Shown here: piece by piece, positions 33,350-41,518 of the stretch | How positions within the stretch are numbered: position 1 is the first letter of the stretch | Layout: each line of letters starts with the position of its first letter | NCBI RefSeq assembly: GCF_001426545.1 | Contig: NZ_LMEZ01000009.1 | Span: 549,524-613,523 of the forward strand | Direction of reading: 5' to 3' | Source: Mycobacterium sp. Root135 | Lineage (GTDB): Bacteria > Actinomycetota > Actinomycetes > Mycobacteriales > Mycobacteriaceae | Length of the DNA stretch: 64,000 nt | The notes under the pieces: model-generated | The model's database searches: none | What the model was told of the DNA's origin: nothing | The model's input: the letters and a program-made list of their open reading frames with translations, nothing else | Program-made: the position numbers and the translations under genes

Positions 33350-34630
33350 ATGACGGACATTCAGGAAGCCGACCTCACGGAGGTCGCGATGGTTCCCAGG
33401 GCCACGGCGTTCGGATCGCGGCCGAATGCCGCGCAGGAGGCGCGCAGGCTCGGCGTTCCGGTGCTCGACGTGGTGATCCCGGTCTACAACGAGGAAGTCG
33501 CGCTCGCCGACTCGGTGCGCAGGCTGCACCGCTACCTGAGCGAGAGCTTTCCGTACCAGGTGCGGATCACCATCGCCGACAACGCCAGCGTCGACCAGAC
33601 CCCCCGCATCGCCGCGGAGTTGGCCGAGGAGCTCGACGGCGTCCGCGCGGTGCGGTTGGAGGAGAAGGGCCGTGGCCGCGCACTGCACCAGGTGTGGTCG
33701 GAATCCGACGCCATGGTGCTGGCCTACATGGACGTCGACCTGTCGACGGACCTGGCCGCGGTCAGCCCGCTCGTCGCGCCGCTCATCTCCGGGCACTCGG
33801 ATCTGTCCATCGGCACCCGGCTCGGCCGCGGGTCACGCGTCGTGCGCGGCCCCAAGCGCGAGTTCATCTCCCGCTGCTACAACCTGATCCTGAGGTCGAC
33901 GCTGCACGCCCGGTTCTCCGACGCCCAGTGCGGCTTCAAGGCGATTCGCGCCGACGTCGCGCACCGGTTGCTGCCCCACGTCGCCGACACCGGCTGGTTC
34001 TTCGACACCGAGCTGCTGGTGCTGGCCGAACGCAGCGGCTTGCGGATCCACGAGGTTCCGGTCGACTGGGTCGACGATCCCGACAGCCGGGTGGACATCG
34101 TCGCGACGGCCACCGCCGACCTCAAGGGCGTCGGCCGGCTGCTGCGCGGCTTCGCCAGTGGCTCGATCCCGGTGAATGCCATTGCGGCGCAACTGGCTCC
34201 GTCGCAGTCGTCGGCAGCCGCACCGAACTCGCTGTTCCGCCAGGTGGTGCGGTTCGGTGCCGTCGGCGTGCTGTCGACCGTGGCCTACCTTCTGTTGTTC
34301 ATGGTGCTGCATCCGTTGATCGGCGCCCAGGTGGCGAACTTCGTGGCACTGCTGGTGACGGCAATCGCCAACACCGCGGCCAACCGCAAGTTCACGTTCG
34401 GCGTGACAAGCAGCGCGACGAAGGCGGCCAGACACCACGTCGAGGGGCTCATCGTCTTCGGCATCGCCCTGGCGATCACCAGCGGTGCGTTGGCAGGCCT
34501 GCACGCCTTCGTCGACCAACCGCACCGCATGCTCGAACTCTCCGTGCTGGTGCTGGCCAATTTGTTGGCCACCGCCGTCCGCTTCGTCCTGTTGCGCGGC
34601 TGGGTGTTTCACCCCCGCCGATCGCACTGA
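33350..34630 (+). CDS. Fusion of polyprenyl-phosphate GT2 glycosyltransferase and GtrA membrane domain
   Basis: A 426-residue protein. Residues about 38-280 are a GT-A family-2 domain with DVVIPVYNEE, the metal-binding DVD in YMDVDLSTD and the DPM1-like QCGFKAIR. From about 295 a GtrA-type four-helix membrane domain follows (FRQVVRFGAVGVLS, then NFVALLVTAIANTAANR). The first half would load a sugar onto polyprenyl phosphate; the GtrA half may help flip the lipid-linked sugar outward. That would supply donor to the two GT39 enzymes encoded on either side. Confidence 0.87.
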   Translation: MTDIQEADLTEVAMVPRATAFGSRPNAAQEARRLGVPVLDVVIPVYNEEVALADSVRRLHRYLSESFPYQVRITIADNASVDQTPRIAAELAEELDGVRAVRLEEKGRGRALHQVWSESDAMVLAYMDVDLSTDLAAVSPLVAPLISGHSDLSIGTRLGRGSRVVRGPKREFISRCYNLILRSTLHARFSDAQCGFKAIRADVAHRLLPHVADTGWFFDTELLVLAERSGLRIHEVPVDWVDDPDSRVDIVATATADLKGVGRLLRGFASGSIPVNAIAAQLAPSQSSAAAPNSLFRQVVRFGAVGVLSTVAYLLLFMVLHPLIGAQVANFVALLVTAIANTAANRKFTFGVTSSATKAARHHVEGLIVFGIALAITSGALAGLHAFVDQPHRMLELSVLVLANLLATAVRFVLLRGWVFHPRRSH

Positions 34631-34656
34631 CCCCTACCGACAACGAGGATTTCACC

Positions 34657-36564
34657 GTGACACTCACTGCCGAAGACGTCCAACCGGACGCCGTCGTCGA
34701 CGAACCGGCCCCCGCCGATCCGCGCTGGACGCGTCCCGCGTTCTGGGCGCTGCTGGTGGGCACCGGCGTGCTCTACCTCTGGGGCCTTGGCTCGTCGGGC
34801 TGGGCCAACAGTTACTACGCCGCCGCCGCCCAAGCCGGCACCCAGGACTGGAAGGCGTTGCTGTTCGGCTCGATGGACGCCGGCAATTCGATAACCGTGG
34901 ACAAGCCACCCGCCGCGATGTGGGTAATGGGCTTGTCCGGCAGGCTGTTCGGCTTCAACGAGTTCACCATGCTGCTGCCAGAGGCGTTGATGGGCGTCGG
35001 CGCCGTGGCGATGCTGTACCTCACCGTGAAGCGCACCAGCGGGCCGTCCGCAGGCCTGATCGCCGGTCTGGTGCTGGCGCTGACACCGGTGGCGACGCTG
35101 ATGTTCCGCTACAACAATCCCGACGCGCTGCTGGTGCTGCTGCTGATCGTCGCGGCGTACTGCACGGTGCGCGCCGTCGAGGCGGACACCGCACGCCGGA
35201 TGACGATGTGGATGGCGTGGACGGGGTGCGCGGTCGGCTTCGCGTTCCTGACGAAGATGCTGCAGGCCTTCCTCGTCGTGCCGGGCCTGGCGGTGGCCGT
35301 GCTGGTCGCGGCGCCGTTCGGGGTGTGGAAGCGGCTGGGCGCGTTGCTCGTCGGCGGTGCAACGATGATCGTGTCGGCCGGCTGGTACATCGCGATGGTC
35401 AGCGTGTGGCCCGCCGAATCGCGGCCGTACATTGCCGGGTCGACCGACAACAGCCTGCTGCAGTTGGCCTTTGGCTACAACGGCATCGAACGCATCGCAG
35501 GCAACGAGGGTGGCGGTCCCGGCGGGGGAGGCCCCGGACCGGGTCACGACTTCGGTGGCGGCGGCATGAACTTGTTCTTCGGCGGCGACCCCGGCATCGG
35601 CCGACTGTTCGGCGCTTCGATGGGTGTGGAGGCGTCGTGGCTGTTGCCCGCTGCGCTCATCGGATTGGTCGCGGGACTCTGGCTCACCCTGCGGACGCCG
35701 CGGACTGACCGGGCCCGGGCCGGCCTGTTGCTCTGGGGCGGTTGGCTTCTGGTGACCGGTGTCGTGTTCAGCTTCATGGCGGGCACCGTGCATCCGTACT
35801 ACAACGTCGCGCTCGCACCCGCGGTCGCCGCGTTGGTGGGCATCGCCGTCGCGCAGTTGGTGGCCCGTCGTGAATCGTGGCTTCCCCGCGGCGTTCTCGC
35901 GGTGATGCTGCTGGCTACCGGCGTGTGGTCCTTCGTGCTGCTGAACCGGAGTCCCGAATGGTGGCCGGCAATCCGCTGGGCCGTGCTCGTCGGTTCGGTG
36001 GTGTTGGCGCTGCTGCTCGTCGTCCGGGCACACCGTCTCGGCAAGGCCACCGTGGCGGTCGTCGCGGCGACGGTCGTCGTCGGCCTCGGTGGTCCTGCGG
36101 CGTTCTCGATCTACAACGCGGCCAGCGCGCACAACGGTCCCGGCACGATGTCGGGCCCGCAGAAGGCCGGTGGCTTCGGCTTCGGCGGCCCCGGCAAGGG
36201 CGGCCCCGGCATGCCGGGACGCGCCGACGGCCCGCAGTTGGAGGCGCTGCTCAAGAGTGCGGACAATCGTTGGGCGGCAGCGGGTATCGGTTCAATGTCG
36301 GTGAGCGATCTGGAGCTCAAGACCGGCACGTCGCTGATGTCCATCGGCGGGTTCGCCGGCGGCGACCCGTCACCCACGCTGGCGCAGTTCCAGCAGTACG
36401 TCGCCGACGGCCAGGTGCGGTACTTCCTGGCCGACTCGGGCCGTGGCGGACCCTTCGGGCATCGCGCCGGCGCGGCTGCGGACATCACCGCGTGGGTCGA
36501 GAAGACGTTCACCAAGACCGAAGTCGACGGTGCGACGGTGTACGACCTGCAATCACCGGCATAA
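34657..36564 (+). CDS. GT39-type membrane glycosyltransferase (second paralogue)
   Basis: A 635-residue polytopic GT-C enzyme, clearly paralogous to the gene at 31405: DAGNSITVDKPPAAMWVMG, FRYNNPDALL, LLLWGGWLLVTG and a C-terminal external domain (SIGGFAGGDPSPTLAQF) align along the length. It carries extra Gly-rich loops near residues 285-310 and 505-525. GTG 34657 has GAGGA 8 bases upstream and lies 26 bases after the GT2-GtrA stop, so it belongs to the same transcript. Confidence 0.82.
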   Translation: MTLTAEDVQPDAVVDEPAPADPRWTRPAFWALLVGTGVLYLWGLGSSGWANSYYAAAAQAGTQDWKALLFGSMDAGNSITVDKPPAAMWVMGLSGRLFGFNEFTMLLPEALMGVGAVAMLYLTVKRTSGPSAGLIAGLVLALTPVATLMFRYNNPDALLVLLLIVAAYCTVRAVEADTARRMTMWMAWTGCAVGFAFLTKMLQAFLVVPGLAVAVLVAAPFGVWKRLGALLVGGATMIVSAGWYIAMVSVWPAESRPYIAGSTDNSLLQLAFGYNGIERIAGNEGGGPGGGGPGPGHDFGGGGMNLFFGGDPGIGRLFGASMGVEASWLLPAALIGLVAGLWLTLRTPRTDRARAGLLLWGGWLLVTGVVFSFMAGTVHPYYNVALAPAVAALVGIAVAQLVARRESWLPRGVLAVMLLATGVWSFVLLNRSPEWWPAIRWAVLVGSVVLALLLVVRAHRLGKATVAVVAATVVVGLGGPAAFSIYNAASAHNGPGTMSGPQKAGGFGFGGPGKGGPGMPGRADGPQLEALLKSADNRWAAAGIGSMSVSDLELKTGTSLMSIGGFAGGDPSPTLAQFQQYVADGQVRYFLADSGRGGPFGHRAGAAADITAWVEKTFTKTEVDGATVYDLQSPA

Positions 36565-36581
36565 GGCCGCTTGGTTCTCGC

Positions 36582-36640
36582 CGACTGTGTGGCCTTCCGT
36601 CGACTAATTGCCGAATTCTCGACGGAAGGGCCCACAGTCG
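36582..36640. terminator. Long bidirectional hairpin
   Basis: 22-base arms (36582-36603 and 36619-36640) pair with two mismatches around a 15-base loop. It occupies the gap between the convergent GT39 and DUF559 genes. No U-tract. Confidence 0.65.
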
Positions 36641-36643
36641 ACG

Positions 36644-37498
36644 CTAGATCGGGCACCCCGCGGCGCGCAGACATGCCACCACCCGCGCGAGCACCACGTC
36701 GGGGCGGTCGAGCATCTCTGCGCTGATCCTGATGACTCTCCAGCCCATCGCCTCCAGGATCGCGATGCGGTCGATGTCCCACGACCGCTGGCGGCGATCC
36801 GTCCAATGTTGGACGCCGTCGTACTCGACCGCCACCAGCCACTGACGCCACCCCATGTCCAATCGAATGAACGGCGCGCCGTATTGGTCGCGAACTTCGA
36901 TCTGGGTCTCGGGTGCAGGTAGGCCAACCCGGCGCAGCAGCAGACGCACCCGAGATTCCTGTGGTGACTCGGCTCCGCCGTCGGCAAGGTCCATGACGGC
37001 GCACAACTTCCGCACGCCGCGATGGCCTGGCCTGGCCTCGGCCACGGCAAGGACGTCCGCGGGCTTCAGTCGAGTGGCGTTCATCAGGGCGTCGATTATC
37101 GGAATGGCGTGGTCGACGTCGAGCGTCCGGCCGATGTCGAAAGCGGTGCGGGCCGGGGTCGTGCACCGCATGCCGCGGACCACGCAGGTCTCGGCAGGGG
37201 ACAGGCTCCATGTGTGCAGCTTCAAGTTCGCAGGCCCGTGCCGGTCCTCTCGGATCAACTCGGCGGGCTCCTGCCCGTCGAGCCACTTGGTACCGAGCAC
37301 GGCTGCAGCCGACATTCTGGCGAGGACCGCGTCGCCGCCGGACCACAACCAGGCGGCGCGAGCGCGCGACTGCGCCGTCAGGACCGTCTCCTTCGGCACG
37401 TAGACGTTCCAGTGGACGGCACGGTATGCGGTGCGGAGTTGGTAGTCGGTGACCAGACCGCGTCGTACCGCATCGCCACCGAGAAAGGGTGCCTCCAT
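36644..37498 (-). CDS. DUF559/AbiEi-like protein
   Basis: A 284-residue protein of a family that is very common in mycobacteria. The N-terminal half (LVTDYQLRTA, a winged-helix AbiEi-like part) is followed by a C-terminal restriction-endonuclease-like DUF559 domain with LVAVEYDGVQHW, RIAILEAMGWRVIRI. The Asp in EYDG and nearby Gln resemble Vsr/PD-(D/E)XK nuclease residues. Start chosen at ATG 37498 (ATG 37507 also possible). No adjacent AbiEii toxin gene is present, so a toxin-antitoxin role is not supported. Confidence 0.7.
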   Translation of the reverse strand: MEAPFLGGDAVRRGLVTDYQLRTAYRAVHWNVYVPKETVLTAQSRARAAWLWSGGDAVLARMSAAAVLGTKWLDGQEPAELIREDRHGPANLKLHTWSLSPAETCVVRGMRCTTPARTAFDIGRTLDVDHAIPIIDALMNATRLKPADVLAVAEARPGHRGVRKLCAVMDLADGGAESPQESRVRLLLRRVGLPAPETQIEVRDQYGAPFIRLDMGWRQWLVAVEYDGVQHWTDRRQRSWDIDRIAILEAMGWRVIRISAEMLDRPDVVLARVVACLRAAGCPI

Positions 37499-37558
37499 GC
37501 CCCGCACTCTTGCGGACCTACGGAATGCCCGCCGAAACCATCCACAGGCCGCCCGGCG

Positions 37559-38797
37559 TCAGGACAGGAAGCGCTCGGCGTACGGCGCGAACCGCTCGCG
37601 AACGTTCGACTCGTCGAGCCCGAACATCTCACACGACGTCGCCACCCGGCCCAGCCGATTGCGTTGGTGCCCAGCCAGATACTCCGTCATCGCGGCCCGC
37701 GCGACGTCGGTCACCGGCTCACCGGCCAGGTCGTAGATCCGTTCGGTGACGCCGAGTTCGTCGGCCATGAAGTCGTCGAAGCGCACGTCGACCGAGCGGT
37801 CGGGTCCGATGGTGTCGCGGTCGCGCAGGAACACCGACAGCATCGACTCGAGCCGGTCGACCCATGACGCCGCAATGCGTTCGACGGGCACCCGGCTGCG
37901 GTGCATGCGTGCCGAGTAGGTCACCATCGCGATCATCGACAGCACCACCGGCAGGGGATCGCGGTGCGTGCACACCACGACGGCGCCGGGAAACACCCTG
38001 TCCAACACCGTCAGTTGCTCGAGGTGCTGCGGCGACTTGAGTAGCCACCGCCGCCCGCCGCGCAGGAACTGCAGCGCCTTGAGTTGGGTGGCCAGGTATT
38101 CGTAGTGCGGTGTCTGGTCGTGCGACAGGTAGTGGTCGCGCCAGCGCGGCGCGTCGCAGAGAGTCTCCATCAGCATCGTGGAGACGTCGTTGGCGAGCAG
38201 CTGGATCTCTTCGTGCACGTGGTCGGTGGTCATCTCGTGCATGAGGGGGAAGTGCGGCATGACGAGGTTCATCACCTCGACGGCCATGTCCATTCGGCTC
38301 CGCCGCGGGTCAGGCTCGATGCCGGCCTCGGACGCCAACGGAAAGGGTTCCACGCCTTCCCAATACGGCAACGTCCGGAAGGTCGGGCCGGCTCCCAGCA
38401 GGTTGTGCAGATGCGTCGTCCCCGTGCGGGGGAGTCCCACGATGACGACGGGTGGTTCCAACTCGACGTCGTGGATCTCGGGGTGCCTGGTCAGCAGATC
38501 GGTCAGCAGCAACCGGTTCTTCAGCACCTGCAGCAACTGACCGTGGAAGTTGACCACGCCCACGTCGGTGAGGCCGTCGACGTCGCGGACGTCGGCAAGG
38601 TAGAGCGCGAGCCGCTCCCGGTAGTCGTCGGCGCCGAAGTCGTCGAGTCCGGTGTCGGCGATCGCTCTGGAGTGCAACGCATCCGAGTCGAGGGGGCAGT
38701 CGGGCGACAGGGACGCGATCATGGCGCGCAGCTGATCGGCCTCGGGGGTGAATCGCGGCTCGGCGAGGTCGTCGAAATGGACTGTGGCGTCGGTCAC
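37559..38797 (-). CDS. Sulfotransferase family protein
   Basis: A 412-residue PAPS-dependent sulfotransferase. It has the 5'-phosphosulfate loop GLPRTGTTHLHN (about residues 124-135), the 3'-phosphate motif VCTHRDPLPVVLS and RWLLKSPQHL. It would move sulfate from PAPS, made by CysD-CysNC encoded 1.8 kb away, to an unknown acceptor, possibly a glycolipid. GTG 38797 shares its upstream region with the divergent TetR gene, where a palindrome overlaps both promoters. Confidence 0.85.
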   Translation of the reverse strand: MTDATVHFDDLAEPRFTPEADQLRAMIASLSPDCPLDSDALHSRAIADTGLDDFGADDYRERLALYLADVRDVDGLTDVGVVNFHGQLLQVLKNRLLLTDLLTRHPEIHDVELEPPVVIVGLPRTGTTHLHNLLGAGPTFRTLPYWEGVEPFPLASEAGIEPDPRRSRMDMAVEVMNLVMPHFPLMHEMTTDHVHEEIQLLANDVSTMLMETLCDAPRWRDHYLSHDQTPHYEYLATQLKALQFLRGGRRWLLKSPQHLEQLTVLDRVFPGAVVVCTHRDPLPVVLSMIAMVTYSARMHRSRVPVERIAASWVDRLESMLSVFLRDRDTIGPDRSVDVRFDDFMADELGVTERIYDLAGEPVTDVARAAMTEYLAGHQRNRLGRVATSCEMFGLDESNVRERFAPYAERFLS

Positions 38798-38804
38798 ACC
38801 GACT

Positions 38805-38827
38805 TATGTTACTGTGAGTTCCGTAAT
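38805..38827. promoter_or_regulatory. Probable TetR operator in divergent promoter
   Basis: TTAC (38809-38812) and GTAA (38823-38826) are the ends of an 18-base imperfect palindrome that runs into the tetR ATG. TAACAT on the minus strand (38806-38811) and TATGTT or TACTGT on the plus strand are candidate -10 boxes for the two divergent genes. Confidence 0.45.
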
Positions 38828-39401
38828 GACGACGGACTTTGGCCGACCTCGCGACCCGCGCATCGTCGGGGCCGTGCTCGAGGCCACGGTGGCGCTGCTC
38901 GGGGAGACGGGCTACGCCGAGCTGTCGGTGGACGCGATCGCCAAACGGGCGGGCACCAGCAAGCCGGCCATCTATCGGCGCTGGCCCAGCAAGGCGCACC
39001 TGGTCCACGAGGCGGTCTTCCCGATCGGCGAGGCCACCGAACTACCGGACACCGGATCCCTGGCTGGCGACGTCCGCGCCATGGTCCGGCGCAGCGCCGA
39101 CGTGCTGACCACCCCCGCGGCCGGGGCCGCGCTCACCGGACTGGTCGGCGAGCTCGCTGCCGATCCGACTCTGCATACCGCTCTGCTGCAACGCTTCTCG
39201 GGAATCCTGTCCCAGGGCCTCGCTGACCGGCTCGCCGACGCCGTCGCGCGAGGTGAAGTCCGGCCGGACGCCTCGGCGGACGAACTCGTCGAAGCCGTCG
39301 CCGGCATCACCTTCTTCGCGCTGCTCACCCATGGGCCTGCGCTCGACGACGCATGGGTGGACAGAACCGCCACCCTCATCACGAGAGGCATCAGCACATG
39401 A
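38826..39401 (+). CDS. TetR family transcriptional regulator
   Basis: A 191-residue regulator. The N-terminal helix-turn-helix is clear (ELSVDAIAKRAGTSKPAIYRRWPSKAHLV, about residues 30-58) with a TetR C-terminal ligand domain. It overlaps the DUF1214 gene by ATGA and is divergent from the sulfotransferase gene. It probably represses one or both through the palindrome at its own start. Ligand unknown. Confidence 0.87.
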   Translation: MTTDFGRPRDPRIVGAVLEATVALLGETGYAELSVDAIAKRAGTSKPAIYRRWPSKAHLVHEAVFPIGEATELPDTGSLAGDVRAMVRRSADVLTTPAAGAALTGLVGELAADPTLHTALLQRFSGILSQGLADRLADAVARGEVRPDASADELVEAVAGITFFALLTHGPALDDAWVDRTATLITRGIST

Positions 39402-40504
39402 CCGCACACGAGTCGACCACCGCCTGGCGCGAACTCTTGGACACGCTGGGCGGTCTCGACGCCTCGTTCATCACCGGCGACCGCGCCGTCACCGACGACC
39501 GGCACGTCGCCGACGGGTACCGCATGCTGGCGACGACGCTCGGCGTCGCGTTCGACACCTATCTGTTCGCCGACCCAAGTCGACCCAAGTGGGTGGAGCT
39601 CAACACGCCGGTGCGGTCCGACCGTCGATGGGGCGGTGACAACACCGACGCCTACTACCTCATGTGCCCGGTCGACCCGACCCGGCGCTACCGAATCAGC
39701 GGCAATCGTGGTGACAGCGTGTACTTCTCGGTGACCGCCTACAACGAGCCGTCGCCCGGCGCCTGGTCGGACCGGATCGTCGCGCTGGTCCGTGACGACG
39801 AGCTCGACTTGGACGCCGACGGAAACTTCTCCTTCGAGATCGGGCCGACGCCAGACGCGGCGGTGTTGATGACGCGTGACTATCAGGCCGACCCGCGGAC
39901 CGGCCGACCCGTCGAGTGGCGCATCGAGGCACTCGACGAACCCGACCGGTTCCGTCACGGCGACGCCGAAACCGCGGCGGCGCTGCGGGCCAGTGCCGCC
40001 TGGATGCGGACGATGTTCGCGATCGTTCCGCTGGCCGTTGGCATGCGGAACGACGACGCCCGCAGTCTCGGACACGAAACGGCCCATTCGGCCAACGAAT
40101 TCGCTGAGCCTTATCAGGTGCTCGACGCCAACTTCGGGTGGTCTGCCCGCGATTCCTGCTACTCGTACGGCAGCTTCGTGCTTGCCGACGACGAGGCGCT
40201 GGTGATCACCCATCGGCCACCTGCCTGCCGGTTCTGGAATCTGGTGGTGTGGAACCGATTCATGGCCACCCCCGGGGTGGCCGACGCGCGCAGTTCTATC
40301 AACGGCCACACCGCGGTGCCCAACGCGGACGGTTCGGTCACGATAGTGCTGTCCAAGGGTGTGACGGCTCATCCGAACTCGCTGACCACCCTCGACTACC
40401 CGCTCGGCAACCTGGCGTTCCGGTGGTTCCTGGTGGACGGGGTGCCGGCGCGGCCGGAGGCGCGCCTGGTCAAGGCGTCGGACGCGCCGACGACGGTCGA
40501 CTAA
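39398..40504 (+). CDS. DUF1214 domain protein
   Basis: A 368-residue protein, soluble, without signal peptide. The C-terminal DUF1214 region shows the family motifs AYYLMCPVD earlier and FWNLVVWNR, LSTL-like LTTLDYPLG and RWFLVDG late. The biochemical role of this family is unknown; in actinobacteria it often sits with lipid or steroid genes. It is translationally coupled to the TetR gene (ATGA overlap). Confidence 0.75.
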   Translation: MTAHESTTAWRELLDTLGGLDASFITGDRAVTDDRHVADGYRMLATTLGVAFDTYLFADPSRPKWVELNTPVRSDRRWGGDNTDAYYLMCPVDPTRRYRISGNRGDSVYFSVTAYNEPSPGAWSDRIVALVRDDELDLDADGNFSFEIGPTPDAAVLMTRDYQADPRTGRPVEWRIEALDEPDRFRHGDAETAAALRASAAWMRTMFAIVPLAVGMRNDDARSLGHETAHSANEFAEPYQVLDANFGWSARDSCYSYGSFVLADDEALVITHRPPACRFWNLVVWNRFMATPGVADARSSINGHTAVPNADGSVTIVLSKGVTAHPNSLTTLDYPLGNLAFRWFLVDGVPARPEARLVKASDAPTTVD

Positions 40505-40507
40505 TCG

Positions 40508-40537
40508 TTGACATGCCCCGCGACCGCCGGTTACATT
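40508..40537 (+). promoter_or_regulatory. Canonical promoter upstream of cysD
   Basis: TTGACA (40508-40513) and TACATT (40532-40537) are separated by 18 bases. The ATG at 40545 lies 7 bases after the -10 box, so transcription would start at or next to that ATG, which opens a short ORF, not cysD itself. Confidence 0.6.
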
Positions 40538-40544
40538 CCTGGGC

Positions 40545-40592
40545 ATGATTGTAATTCTGGTTAACTTCACCAACTTAATGGTGAAGGCGTGA
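40545..40592 (+). CDS. Short upstream ORF overlapping the cysD start (leader peptide candidate)
   Basis: 15 codons, MIVILVNFTNLMVKA, with the stop TGA overlapping the cysD GTG start as GTGA. It begins at the predicted transcription start (leaderless). It contains a TTA codon and AT-rich codons unlike its neighbours, and no cysteine codon. An inverted repeat (40565-40586) lies inside it. Termination on the cysD start would couple the two. It is too short for homology evidence. Confidence 0.45.
   Translation: MIVILVNFTNLMVKA
40565..40586 (+). promoter_or_regulatory. Inverted repeat covering the cysD ribosome site region
   Basis: CTTCACC (40565-40571) and GGTGAAG (40580-40586) form a perfect 7-bp stem with an 8-base loop, ending 3 bases before the cysD GTG. 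As RNA it could hide the GGTGAAG ribosome site; as DNA it could be an operator. Confidence 0.5.
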
Positions 40593-41518
40593 CCGCGGCG
40601 CAGGAGCTCGACCGGACGGCGGGCAAGTACGAGCTGAGCCACTTGCGGTCGCTGGAGGCCGAGGCAATTCACATCATTCGCGAGGTCGCCGCCGAACTCG
40701 AGAAGCCGGTTCTCCTGTTCTCCGGCGGCAAGGACTCGATCGTCATGCTTCACCTGGCGCTCAAGGCATTCCGGCCCGGCCGGCTGCCGTTTCCCGTCAT
40801 GCACGTCGACACCGGCCACAACTTCGACGAGGTGCTGGCCGTGCGGGACGAACTGGTCGAGAAGTCCGGCGTCCGCCTCGTCGTCGCCAAGGTTCAGGAC
40901 GACATCGACGCCGGACGGGTCGTCGAGACCATCCCGTCACGCAACCCGATGCAGACCTTCACGCTGCTGAGGGCCATCCGGGAGAACAAGTTCGACGCCG
41001 CCTTCGGTGGGGCCCGGCGCGACGAGGAGAAGGCCCGCGCCAAGGAGCGCGTGTTCAGCTTCCGCGACGAGTTCGGCCAGTGGGACCCCAAGGCGCAGCG
41101 ACCCGAGCTGTGGAACCTGTACAACGGGCGCCACCACAAGGGCGAGCACATTCGGGCCTTCCCGATCTCCAACTGGACCGAGTTCGACATCTGGTCCTAC
41201 ATCGGAGCCGAGAAGATCACGCTGCCGTCGATCTACTACGCGCACGAACGTGAAGTCTTCGAGCGCGACGGAATGCTGTTGGCGGTCCACAAATACCTGC
41301 AGCCCCGCAAGGACGAGAAGGTGATCGAGAAGGTCGTGCGCTTCCGCACGGTCGGCGACGTCACCTGCACCGGCTGCGTGGAGTCCACCGCGCGCACGGT
41401 CTCCGAGGTGATCGCCGAGACCGCGGTCTCGCGGCTGACCGAACGCGGCGCGACGCGCGCCGACGACCGCATCTCCGAGGCCGGGATGGAAGACCGCAAG
41501 CGCGAGGGATATTTCTGA
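40589..41518 (+). CDS. cysD: Sulfate adenylyltransferase subunit 2
   Basis: A 309-residue PP-loop ATP pyrophosphatase with SGGKDS at residues 45-50, HVDTGHNFDE, FGGARRDEEKARAKER and the C-terminal CTGCVESTA. With CysN it makes adenosine 5'-phosphosulfate from ATP and sulfate, driven by GTP hydrolysis. GTG 40589 is preceded by a short ORF whose stop overlaps it. The cysNC ATG overlaps the cysD stop by one base (TGATG). Counterpart of Rv1285. Confidence 0.95.
   Translation: MTAAQELDRTAGKYELSHLRSLEAEAIHIIREVAAELEKPVLLFSGGKDSIVMLHLALKAFRPGRLPFPVMHVDTGHNFDEVLAVRDELVEKSGVRLVVAKVQDDIDAGRVVETIPSRNPMQTFTLLRAIRENKFDAAFGGARRDEEKARAKERVFSFRDEFGQWDPKAQRPELWNLYNGRHHKGEHIRAFPISNWTEFDIWSYIGAEKITLPSIYYAHEREVFERDGMLLAVHKYLQPRKDEKVIEKVVRFRTVGDVTCTGCVESTARTVSEVIAETAVSRLTERGATRADDRISEAGMEDRKREGYF

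Noticed and set aside
33307..36564. A continuous 1085-codon plus-strand frame suggesting one giant glycosyltransferase
   Set aside because: Its first 450 codons are in the wrong frame of the GT2-GtrA gene and give Arg-rich nonsense; the real gene starts at GTG 34657 with a ribosome site.
36644..37498. AbiE-type toxin-antitoxin system
   Set aside because: The AbiEi-like protein is not accompanied by an AbiEii nucleotidyltransferase gene, and this family occurs as solitary genes in many mycobacteria.
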